NCBI GenBank assembly: GCA_900553645.1
Contig: USEE01000020.1
Span: 1 to 11,549 of the forward strand
Origin: an uncultured Eubacteriales bacterium
GTDB taxonomy: Bacteria > Bacillota_A > Clostridia > Christensenellales > Aristaeellaceae
Direction: 5' to 3'
DNA: 11,549 nucleotides
Shown one piece after another: positions 5,705 through 11,549 of this stretch (position 1 is the stretch's first letter; every line of letters starts with the position of its first letter). Below the pieces are notes generated by a model, which was given only the letters and a program-made list of their open reading frames with translations, was not told the origin of the DNA and made no database searches. Position numbers and translations under genes: made by a program.

Positions 5705-5734
5705 CCCGCGCGCGGCGGGCGCGCATTTTTTGTT
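5705..5734 (+). terminator. GC-rich hairpin followed by six T (plus strand), inside the hpf leader
   Basis: GCGCGC (5708-5713), loop GGCGG, GCGCGC (5719-5724), then ATTTTTTG. In shape it is an intrinsic terminator for plus-strand transcription, yet no plus-strand gene precedes it. On the minus strand the same hairpin ends about 10 nt before the hpf Shine-Dalgarno, so it could instead structure the hpf leader or stop an antisense transcript through hpf. Confidence 0.4.
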
Positions 5735-5758
5735 GAGTCAAGGCGCGTCCTTACGCGA

Positions 5759-5827
5759 TCATCGCACGCTGCGACGCGCCGTCCCCGGGGTAAGCTTGGA
5801 CACTTTTAATAAATCCGGCATTTCCAT
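5759..5827 (-). CDS. Possible 22-codon small ORF upstream of hpf
   Basis: On the minus strand a GGAGGG site (5837-5842) lies 9 nt before an ATG that opens MEMPDLLKVSKLTPGTARRS followed by VR and TGA. The spacing and strength of the ribosome site are as good as those of the real genes here, which is the main support. The product has a basic C-terminus and no recognisable family. It ends 76 nt before the hpf start, on the same strand, so it could be a leader peptide, an unannotated small protein, or chance. I found no convincing promoter in front of it. Confidence 0.35.
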   Translation of the reverse strand: MEMPDLLKVSKLTPGTARRSVR

Positions 5828-5967
5828 TTGGGTAACCCCTCCTCGCCTTTGCTTATGTTATTTACATTCGACCTCGACGGGCGTTTTTCCTGCCTGTTCA
5901 CTGCTTTGACAGAAATTGTTCACAAGTTCAGGTACGTTTATGGCCGGGCGGGTCGCGGCCGTCCCGC

Positions 5968-7446
5968 TTACAGGCGATTTTCGATGGCTTCAATCACAGT
6001 CCTCAGCACTTTAAGGCGGGCATAGCGCTTATCGTTGGATTCGACGATGACCCAGGGCGCGTGCTTTGTGTTGGTCAGCCACAGCATTTCGTTTACGGCG
6101 GTTTCGTACTGCGGCCACTTATCGCGGTTGCGCCAGTCCTCGTCGGTGATTTTCCATTGCTTTTCGGGGGTGTTCTGGCGGTCGGCGAAGCGGGCGAGCT
6201 GTTCATCGGAATCTATCTGGAGCCAGAACTTAATCACAATCGCGCCCCAGTCGGTCAGGCTGCGCTCGAACTGGTTGATTTCGGCATAGGCGCGCCGCCA
6301 CTGCTCGTCGGTTGCGAAGCCCTCTATTCTTTCGACCATCACGCGGCCGTACCATGTGCGGTCGAATATGGCGATATGGCCGTCCTTAGGCATATCGCGC
6401 CAGAAGCGCCACAGGTACTGGTGGTGCAGTTCGTCGGGAGTGGGCGCGGCGGTAGGCACGACCTCGAAGCCGCGCGGGTCGAGCGCGCGGGTCAGGCGTT
6501 TAATCGCGCCGCCCTTGCCCGCAGCGTCCCAGCCCTCAAAGCCCAGCACGAGCGGCACGCGGCGCTGGTACAGCTCGCCGTGGAGTTCGGACAGGCGCTT
6601 TTGCAGCTCCTTTAGTTCCGTGCGGTACTGTTTTTCATCGACTGAGCAATTGAGGTCGATTTCGTTAAGGCGGGGAGTAGGCAGCGTCTCGAACTCGCCG
6701 GGACTGAGCGGGGCGGGCGAGGCGGCCTGTGCGGGCTGCTGCTTAGCGGCGAGCGCAGACTCAAGCGCGCTTATCACCTCAGCATAGACCTGGCTTGCGG
6801 CCTGTTTACGATCGCCGGAGCGTATTACGTGCCAGCGCGCGCCGGGCTTATCGGTGATTTTGAGCATTTCATCATAAGATTCGAGCCACTCATCATAGTC
6901 GCGGTTTTGTTTAAGGTCATCGCGGGTAACGCGCCAGCGCGTATCGGCGCGCTCCTCCAGATCGTCGAAGCGATGCTTTTGCCCCTTTTTACCGATATGC
7001 AGGAAGAATTTAAGCAGCACATATCCATCGTCGGCGAGCTGCTTTTCAAAGTCGAGTATCTGCGTAAACCGCCGTTTAAGCGCGCCGCCGCGGGGCTTAG
7101 TCTGCGGGTCGGCGACGCCGCGGTACCATCCGCCGTCGAGCACGGCGATATTCCCGTAAAGCGGCACGGTTTTCCAATACCGATGCATATAAGGGAAGCG
7201 TTCCTCGGCAGAGTCATCGCAATCGAGCGTAAACACCTTGAACCCGCGCGGGTCGAGCGAGCGAATGAGCTCGCTGATCATAACGCCCTTTCCGGCGGCA
7301 TTCCAGCCCTCAAACATAACGACGACGGGTATCTTAGCCTGCCTTAACTGCTGCTGCAGCATTGCCAGCCGGGCGTTCTGCGTCTCCCGCAGCGACTTCA
7401 ATTCATTACTATCAATTTCCGGCATCTTTTGCGTATCTTTCAGCAT
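5968..7446 (-). CDS. pap: Polyphosphate:AMP phosphotransferase, two fused PPK2 domains (PAP, PPK2 class II)
   Basis: 492 aa. Domain 1 (about 20-235) has Walker A GWNAAGKG (47-54) but a changed Walker B, LDGGWYRG (103-110). Domain 2 (about 270-490) has Walker A GWDAAGKG (305-312), intact Walker B FDRTWYGR (361-368) and the lid region RQNTPEKQWKITDEDWRNR (423-441). An Ala/Pro/Gln-rich linker (about 234-256) joins them. Tandem PPK2 proteins of this size are the class II enzymes that make ADP from AMP and polyphosphate in the cytoplasm; from the motifs, domain 2 is the likely active one and domain 1 structural. GGAGG lies 5 nt before the ATG. It is transcribed alone towards hpf. No polyphosphate kinase PPK1 or exopolyphosphatase gene is in the window. 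Confidence 0.92.
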   Translation of the reverse strand: MLKDTQKMPEIDSNELKSLRETQNARLAMLQQQLRQAKIPVVVMFEGWNAAGKGVMISELIRSLDPRGFKVFTLDCDDSAEERFPYMHRYWKTVPLYGNIAVLDGGWYRGVADPQTKPRGGALKRRFTQILDFEKQLADDGYVLLKFFLHIGKKGQKHRFDDLEERADTRWRVTRDDLKQNRDYDEWLESYDEMLKITDKPGARWHVIRSGDRKQAASQVYAEVISALESALAAKQQPAQAASPAPLSPGEFETLPTPRLNEIDLNCSVDEKQYRTELKELQKRLSELHGELYQRRVPLVLGFEGWDAAGKGGAIKRLTRALDPRGFEVVPTAAPTPDELHHQYLWRFWRDMPKDGHIAIFDRTWYGRVMVERIEGFATDEQWRRAYAEINQFERSLTDWGAIVIKFWLQIDSDEQLARFADRQNTPEKQWKITDEDWRNRDKWPQYETAVNEMLWLTNTKHAPWVIVESNDKRYARLKVLRTVIEAIENRL

Positions 7447-7480
7447 ACTGACCTCCGATTAGAGTGTTTAGGGGGACGTG

Positions 7481-7548
7481 GGGGAACGTGTTCTTTCTTT
7501 TTAGAAAAGCGAAAGAACCAAAGAAAAATCGATTTTGTCTTTCTCACG
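7481..7548 (+). repeat. Dispersed repeat, copy B (truncated, degenerate)
   Basis: GGGGAACGTGTTCTTTCTTT, then AAAGAACCAAAGAAAAATCG and a weakened TCTTTCTCACG matching the CTGTTCTCCCG of copies A and D. The hairpin is imperfect (GTTCTTTCTTTTT against AGAAAAGCGAAAGAAC). Similarity to A and D fades after 7548, so the distal 180 bp are missing or badly decayed. It lies in front of the polyphosphate enzyme gene, not after a gene end. Confidence 0.7.
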
Positions 7549-7564
7549 AATGGTTATATATAAT
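7535..7564 (+). promoter_or_regulatory. Orphan promoter-like site in the gene-free region
   Basis: TTGTCT (7535-7540), 18 nt, TATAAT (7559-7564), plus strand. No gene follows before the MITE-like element; a T-rich stretch at 7619-7632 could end a short transcript. Chance in AT-rich DNA is quite possible. Confidence 0.3.
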
Positions 7565-7647
7565 ATTCGACATTTGGGGCGCGGTTTCCTTTATGCGCGA
7601 GGCGGCTTGCGGTTACTGTTTTAAGTTTTTTTATCGGCTGACTCTTA

Positions 7648-7806
7648 GAGTGCGTCTCAAAAATTCCTGAGTACGCAATTTCGGGCGTCGCTGCGCCATT
7701 TCTGCGTCACAAGGCTCGACTTAGCGCTGCTAAGCCTTCGGATTTATTCCTTGAACTGACGAAAAATCCACTCGAACTTGTGAATTCTTCCACTTGAGAC
7801 ACACTC
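7648..7806. mobile_element. 159-bp MITE-like element
   Basis: Terminal inverted repeats GAGTGCGTCTCAA (7648-7660) and TTGAGACACACTC (7794-7806) match at 12 of 13 positions. The interior has no credible ORF and contains a perfect hairpin CTTAGC-GCT-GCTAAG (7720-7734), with competing outer pairing of AAGGCT and AGCCTT. Size, terminal repeats and non-coding interior fit a miniature inverted-repeat transposable element moved by a transposase elsewhere. I could not identify a clear target-site duplication, so the exact ends may be a few bases off. It sits between copies B and C of the dispersed repeat and abuts the cut end of copy C. Confidence 0.6.
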
Positions 7807-7817
7807 AAGCAACATAT

Positions 7818-7890
7818 CGGGAGAACAGGCCGAAGGCAACCGGCTTTTCTTTGGTTATTCCGTTTCTCTGAAAAGAAAGTACACGTCCCC
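7818..7890 (-). repeat. Dispersed repeat, copy C (truncated)
   Basis: On the minus strand GGGGACGTGTACTTTCTTTT, then AACCAAAGAAAAGCCGGTTG and CTGTTCTCCCG follow the order of copies A and D, with an extra GCC..GGC hairpin insert (CCTTCGG). Similarity ends 11-12 bp before the MITE-like element, which suggests that the element or a linked deletion removed the distal part. Copy C faces copy B, so the two form a 400-bp inverted pair. Confidence 0.72.
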
Positions 7891-7956
7891 TCCAATCGCC
7901 CAACTCTCGCCCGTTATAAATAACGCCCCCCGCACTACTCAAACCCCGAACCGATG

Positions 7957-7965
7957 TGGTATAAT
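7957..7965 (+). promoter_or_regulatory. Extended -10 promoter of the aminopeptidase operon
   Basis: TGGTATAAT: a TG one base before a perfect TATAAT (7960-7965), with no good -35. A start near 7972 gives a leader of about 25-30 nt before the first aminopeptidase. Confidence 0.55.
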
Positions 7966-7996
7966 ATATAAGCAAGGAAATGGAGACTGAGGAGGG

Positions 7997-9046
7997 ATGG
8001 ATTTGGATCTTAAGAAGCTCATTGGCGAGATGACGCAGGCGCGCGGTTTGCCCGGGTATGAGGGCGACGTGGCTGCTATATTCTGCCGCGAGATGGAGAA
8101 GATCGGGCTTAAGACCGATACCGATGCTATCGGGAACGCCACTGCTTATATGGGCAAGGCGGGCGGGCCGCGCATTATGGCTACCGCGCATCTGGACGAG
8201 ATCGGACTTATCGTGACCGAGATTTTGGATGACGGCGCGCTGCGATTTACCCGGATGGGCGGCGTTGACCCCCGCATACTGCCCGGGTCTAAGGTGCGCG
8301 TTTATACTAAAGAGGGCAAGCTTACCGGCGTAATCGGCGCTAAACCGCCGCATCTGCTCACCGCCGCCGAGCGCAAGAAGAACCTCGAAATGAAGGATAT
8401 GTATATCGATATGGGCATGAGCGCCGAGCGCGTTAAGCAAACCGTGCGCGTCGGCGATCTCGTGGCACTCGACGGCCCGCTGACCGAGCTCGCGGGCGGC
8501 CGCCTCGCGTCCAAGACGATGGACGACCGCGCGTGCGTCGCCGCGATGTGCCTGGCTGCCGAGCAGCTTAAGGACGTAGATTTGAAGGGTGAGGTATGCT
8601 TCGTGGCCGCAGGCCAGGAGGAGGTAGGCTCCCGCGGCGCAACGACTGCGACTTACCGCCTTAACCCCGACCTGGCGATAGCCTTTGACGTGACTCATGG
8701 CCAGATGCCCGACTGTAAGCCGCAGGAGGTTTTCCCGCTGGATAAGGTCGTAATGTCAATCGGCCCCAATATCCACCCCGCCATGCACGCGCGCATAATG
8801 GAGACTGCGCGCAAAAACGGCATTGCGGTTCAGGAATGCGTGTGCGGCGGCCTGACCTCCACCGACGCGGAGGTCACTCAGGTATCGCGTATGGGCGTGC
8901 CCACCGTGCTGATCGAGCTGCCGCTCAAGTACATGCATACAACCGTTGAAACGCTGTCGCTGGATACCACCCGCGAGTGCGCACGCCTGCTCAGCTGCTT
9001 CGTGCGCGAAATTCTGGCCGACTGGGGGAATATACAATGGCAGTAA
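7997..9046 (+). CDS. M42-family metallo-aminopeptidase, first of three
   Basis: 349 aa from ATG 7997. AGGAGGG (7990-7996) touches this ATG, whereas TTG at 8003 is 6-7 nt away, so a TTG start (347 aa) is quite possible. Co-catalytic metal ligands of M42 enzymes are all present: H65 and D67 (TAHLDEIG), bridging D176 (TMDDRA), catalytic E208 and ligand E209 (QEEVGSRG), D231 (AFDVTHG) and H314 (YMHTTVE). Between H65 and D176 lies the PDZ-like dimerisation domain (about 75-165). M42 (TET, YsdC/FrvX) enzymes are cytoplasmic, assemble as hollow tetrahedral dodecamers and trim amino acids from short peptides; specificity (Glu/Asp, Lys, Leu) varies. It overlaps the next gene by 10 nt, indicating translational coupling. 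Confidence 0.93.
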   Translation: MDLDLKKLIGEMTQARGLPGYEGDVAAIFCREMEKIGLKTDTDAIGNATAYMGKAGGPRIMATAHLDEIGLIVTEILDDGALRFTRMGGVDPRILPGSKVRVYTKEGKLTGVIGAKPPHLLTAAERKKNLEMKDMYIDMGMSAERVKQTVRVGDLVALDGPLTELAGGRLASKTMDDRACVAAMCLAAEQLKDVDLKGEVCFVAAGQEEVGSRGATTATYRLNPDLAIAFDVTHGQMPDCKPQEVFPLDKVVMSIGPNIHPAMHARIMETARKNGIAVQECVCGGLTSTDAEVTQVSRMGVPTVLIELPLKYMHTTVETLSLDTTRECARLLSCFVREILADWGNIQWQ

Positions 9047-10059
9047 ATACCGAAAGACTCTTTAAGCTACTGAATAGCCGCGGCGTGTCCGGCGACGAAT
9101 CCGAGATTCGCGCGGCTATCACCGAGATAGTCCGCCCCCTGTGCGACGACATCACCGTGGACACGATGGGCAACCTGTTCGCCCATAAAAAGGGCAGCGG
9201 CAAGTCGAATGTGCGCGCGATGGTCTGCGCCCATATGGATGAGGTAGGCCTTATCGTAAGCTGGTTCCGCGACGACGGCCTGTTGGAATACGACACCGTG
9301 GGCGGCATCGACCCGCGCGTGCTGGTCAGCAAGCGCGTCAAAATCGGCAAGAACAATGTGCCGGGCGTGATCGGCGCAAAGGCGATTCACCTCCAGTCTG
9401 AGGCAGAATATCATTCTGTGCTGGGACACGACCGCCTGCACATAGACATTGGCGCGTCCTCTGCCGAGGAAGCCAAGAAGCTGGTCAAACTGGGCGATTA
9501 CGTGGTATTCGACACCGAGCCGGAGCTGTTCGGCGACGACTGCGTATGCTCCAAGGCATTGGACGACCGCGTGGGCTGTCTGGCGCTGATAAGCGCGCTG
9601 GAGGGCACTTACGACTGCGACTTCACCGCGGTATTCACCGTGCAGGAGGAAGTCGGCACGCGCGGCGCGGCGATTGCGGCCTCGCGCGTAAAGCCGGACG
9701 TATGCGTCGTGCTGGAGGGCACGACATCAAACGACTTGGGCGACGTGCCGGAGCATCTGCGCGTATGCGAGCCGGGCAAGGGCGTTGCGGTATCGTTTAT
9801 GGATCGCTCGTCGATTGCGAGCGTGGACGTATACAAGGCCATGCTGCGGCTGGGCGACGAGCAGAACATACCCTATCATATAAAGAGCTTTGTCGCGGGC
9901 GGCAACGATGCGGGCGCGGTACAGCGCCGCGAGTGCGCGGTGGCGACGTGCGTATTGTCGGTGCCCTGCCGCAATATACATTCGCCGGTATCGGTTGCGT
10001 CGCTGAATGACATGCAGGCGCAGGCGGATCTGGTTAAGGCATACCTCACTCAGCTGTGA
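9037..10059 (+). CDS. M42-family metallo-aminopeptidase, second of three
   Basis: 340 aa from ATG 9037, chosen because GGGGGA lies 7 nt upstream and the N-terminus MAVNTERLFKLLNSRGVSGD aligns with the family; a longer in-frame start inside the previous gene has no such support. Ligands: H66, D68 (CAHMDEVG), D176 (ALDDRV), E204/E205 (QEEVGTRG), E227 (VLEGTT) and H315 (NIHSPVS). The terminal acidic ligand is Glu here but Asp in the other two, a known variant within M42. It is clearly a diverged paralogue, not a recent copy. The 10-nt overlap with gene one and the 25-nt gap to gene three support one transcript. Confidence 0.93.
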   Translation: MAVNTERLFKLLNSRGVSGDESEIRAAITEIVRPLCDDITVDTMGNLFAHKKGSGKSNVRAMVCAHMDEVGLIVSWFRDDGLLEYDTVGGIDPRVLVSKRVKIGKNNVPGVIGAKAIHLQSEAEYHSVLGHDRLHIDIGASSAEEAKKLVKLGDYVVFDTEPELFGDDCVCSKALDDRVGCLALISALEGTYDCDFTAVFTVQEEVGTRGAAIAASRVKPDVCVVLEGTTSNDLGDVPEHLRVCEPGKGVAVSFMDRSSIASVDVYKAMLRLGDEQNIPYHIKSFVAGGNDAGAVQRRECAVATCVLSVPCRNIHSPVSVASLNDMQAQADLVKAYLTQL

Positions 10060-10084
10060 TGAAAATTATAAGGAGTGCAAGCAA

Positions 10085-11068
10085 ATGGACATGAAGAATA
10101 CTCTGCGCGCGCTGTGCGAGGCTTTTGGCCCGACCGGCCGCGAGACCCGTGTGGCGGGCATAATCGAGGACATGGTTAAGGACTATGCGGACGAGATCCG
10201 GCATGACGCTTTGGGCAATCTGATTGCTATACGCCACGGCAAGGGCAAGCGCATAATGCTGGCGGCGCACATGGACCAGATTGGATTTATTGTGACCGGC
10301 GTTGACGAAAACGGCTTTTTGCGCATACATCCGCTGGGCGGCATTGCGCGCAACGTGACTTTGGGCCGCAAGGTAGTATTTGAAAACGGCGTTGAGGGCG
10401 TAATTTATTTTGAGCAGATGAGCGAGGGCGGCAGCTTTGACGTAGACATGAAGCGCATGTTCATCGACATCGGCGCGGCGACGCGCGAAGAAGCGCTTTC
10501 CAAGGTACAGATCGGCGACGCGGCGACCTATGCGCCGGGCGTCATCGACATGGGCACGCGCATGTCCTCGCCCGCGATGGACAACCGTGCGGGCTGTGCG
10601 GTATTGGTAGAACTGCTGCGCGACATGCAGACGGACAACGAAGTGGCGTGCGTATTCTCCACTCAGGAGGAGGTAGGCCTGCGCGGCGCGAAAGCGGCGG
10701 CGTTTGCGCTTGACCCTGACATGGGCATAGCCCTTGACGTAACCCCGACGCGCGACACGCCCAAGGGCTTCCCGCACAGCGTAGTCCTGGGCGCAGGCCC
10801 CACCATCAAGATAATGGACACCTCCCTCATCTGCAACCCGCAGGTAGTCTCCGACATGCGCGCCGCAGCCGACCGCGCGGGCGTAAAATACCAGGATGAA
10901 GTCCTGACCGGCGGCGGCACCGACGGCGCGGCCATGCAGCTGACTCGCGGCGGCGTCCCCTCCGGCGTAATCTCTATCCCCTGCCGCTACGTCCACACCC
11001 CTGTCGAAATGGTCGAAATCTCTGACGTGGAAGGTGCGGTTAAGATTCTGAAGGAGTTGGTTAAGTAA
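10085..11068 (+). CDS. M42-family metallo-aminopeptidase, third of three
   Basis: 327 aa from ATG 10085, with AGGAG (10071-10075) 9 nt upstream, 25 nt after the previous stop. Ligands: H62, D64 (AAHMDQIG), D166 (AMDNRAG), E195/E196 (QEEVGLRG), D218 (ALDVTPT) and H304 (YVHTPVE). All catalytic positions are intact, so none of the trio looks like a dead subunit. In place of the GVIGAKP..HL segment of the first two it has GVIYFEQMSEGG, so the PDZ-like dimerisation domain is reshaped; this could change oligomer partners or the pore. It is the last gene of the operon; copy D of the dispersed repeat begins within 5-10 nt of its stop. Confidence 0.93.
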   Translation: MDMKNTLRALCEAFGPTGRETRVAGIIEDMVKDYADEIRHDALGNLIAIRHGKGKRIMLAAHMDQIGFIVTGVDENGFLRIHPLGGIARNVTLGRKVVFENGVEGVIYFEQMSEGGSFDVDMKRMFIDIGAATREEALSKVQIGDAATYAPGVIDMGTRMSSPAMDNRAGCAVLVELLRDMQTDNEVACVFSTQEEVGLRGAKAAAFALDPDMGIALDVTPTRDTPKGFPHSVVLGAGPTIKIMDTSLICNPQVVSDMRAAADRAGVKYQDEVLTGGGTDGAAMQLTRGGVPSGVISIPCRYVHTPVEMVEISDVEGAVKILKELVK

Positions 11069-11072
11069 GGAC

Positions 11073-11323
11073 GGGGGGTTACGTGTTCTTTCTTTTCAGG
11101 AGAAAAGAAAGAACCAAAGAAAAGCCGATTGGCTGTTCTCCCGCAAGGCTTACTTAGTTCGGGCGTTTTAGGATAGGCTATATACGGGAAGCTGCCCTGC
11201 GTTCTTGCAATGCTTATCCCGCCCAGAGCCAGCGGCGTTTGCTGTTGGCAATGTTCGCGGCTCACGCAAGCTATAATCTGTATTCGTTTCGGGATTCCGC
11301 GAATGATCTTTTCTGGTTTAGGC
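11073..11323 (+). repeat. Dispersed intergenic repeat, copy D (full-length-like)
   Basis: Colinear with copy A in inverted orientation. It opens with GGGGTTACGTGTTC, a perfect 13-bp hairpin GTTCTTTCTTTTC (11085-11097) with GAAAAGAAAGAAC (11102-11114), then CCAAAGAAAAGCCGATTGGC and GCTGTTCTCCCG, and ends in GGTTTAGGC at 11323. Length differences between A and D sit in short variable stretches between conserved blocks. It follows the aminopeptidase operon as copy A follows the J-domain gene. The hairpin lacks a T run, so classic intrinsic termination is not evident. Confidence 0.8.
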
Positions 11324-11549
11324 AGTCATCCCCCGCGCCATGTTCGCCACCCCTCGGCGGCTCAGATGGAAACTCGGCGGTGAGGTTCACGCCCGCCGAA
11401 AGTAGGGCGGGCGCGAAAACAGGCCGTCCCGACGCGAAACCGGATGTATGAGCGGCCATCCATGCCGCGCCCACCATAAATTAAAGTGGGTGCGGAAGTA
11501 ATAATCAGTCATCGCGGTTCTGTATAAGAATCTTCCACGCTCAGAGAGC
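11324..11549. other. Gene-free end of window with two strong hairpins
   Basis: No reading frame here has a ribosome site plus a recognisable product. Two hairpins stand out: CGCCCGCC (11390-11397) with GGCGGGCG (11406-11413), loop GAAAGTAG; and CCGCGCCCAC (11465-11474) with GTGGGTGCGG (11486-11495), one G-U pair, AT-only-like loop. Neither is followed by a T run. An 8-bp direct repeat CTCGGCGG occurs at 11353 and 11373. This could be more of the dispersed element, a structured RNA, or the leader of a gene beyond the window. Confidence 0.4.

Noticed and set aside
7447..7996. CRISPR array or prophage attachment site in the long gene-free stretch
   Set aside because: Repeats are few, inverted, unequal in spacing and unlike CRISPR units; no integrase or tRNA lies nearby.
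7805..8698. 297-codon minus-strand frame from the repeat region into the first aminopeptidase
   Set aside because: Antisense of an M42 gene joined to repeat copy C; no domain recognised.
10046..10996. 316-codon minus-strand frame opposite the third aminopeptidase
   Set aside because: Shadow of a well-supported M42 gene, with biased composition and no ribosome site.
11271..11477. 68-codon minus-strand frame across copy D's end
   Set aside because: No ribosome site, no recognisable product, and it runs into the repeat; the strong hairpins suggest non-coding DNA.

Overview
The window looks like chromosomal DNA from a fairly GC-rich Clostridia-type Firmicute, probably a gut lineage. Reasons: strong AGGAGG-type ribosome sites, sigma-A-like promoters, a long-form hibernation factor (HPF), a Hol_Tox-like type I toxin and three tandem M42 aminopeptidases. 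No 16S or other marker gene is present, so this placement is inference.

Layout. 1-247: a dispersed repeat (copy A), minus orientation. 261-833 (-): J-domain protein with TPR-like repeats. 1028-1978 (-): membrane-anchored family 2 glycosyltransferase. 2083-2973 (-): LysR regulator, divergent from 3111-4346 (+), a CPA2-type cation/proton antiporter. 4376-4976: the most interesting part, a type I toxin-antitoxin locus. It holds a 32-residue hydrophobic toxin on the minus strand and a tandem pair of about 100-nt antisense RNA genes on the plus strand, each with a near-consensus promoter and an intrinsic terminator. One antisense copy is paired with the toxin; the other carries only the last six codons of a lost toxin copy. 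5141-5683 (-): long HPF, preceded by a GC-rich hairpin and a possible 22-codon leader ORF. 5968-7446 (-): two-domain PPK2 polyphosphate:AMP phosphotransferase. 7447-7996: gene-free, holding two degraded copies (B, C) of the dispersed repeat facing each other around a 159-bp MITE-like element. 7997-11068 (+): operon of three paralogous M42 aminopeptidases. 11073-11323: copy D of the dispersed repeat, inverted relative to copy A. 11324-11549: no convincing gene, but two strong hairpins.

How the genes relate. HPF and PPK2 both fit a low-energy physiology: ribosome dimerisation, and nucleotide rephosphorylation from polyphosphate. The M42 trio would release amino acids from peptides and may form mixed TET-type complexes. 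The LysR gene probably controls the divergent antiporter through a palindrome lying over its own -10 box. The dispersed repeat occurs four times in 11.5 kb, always between genes. It and the toxin/antisense array are the parts not explained by ordinary housekeeping content.
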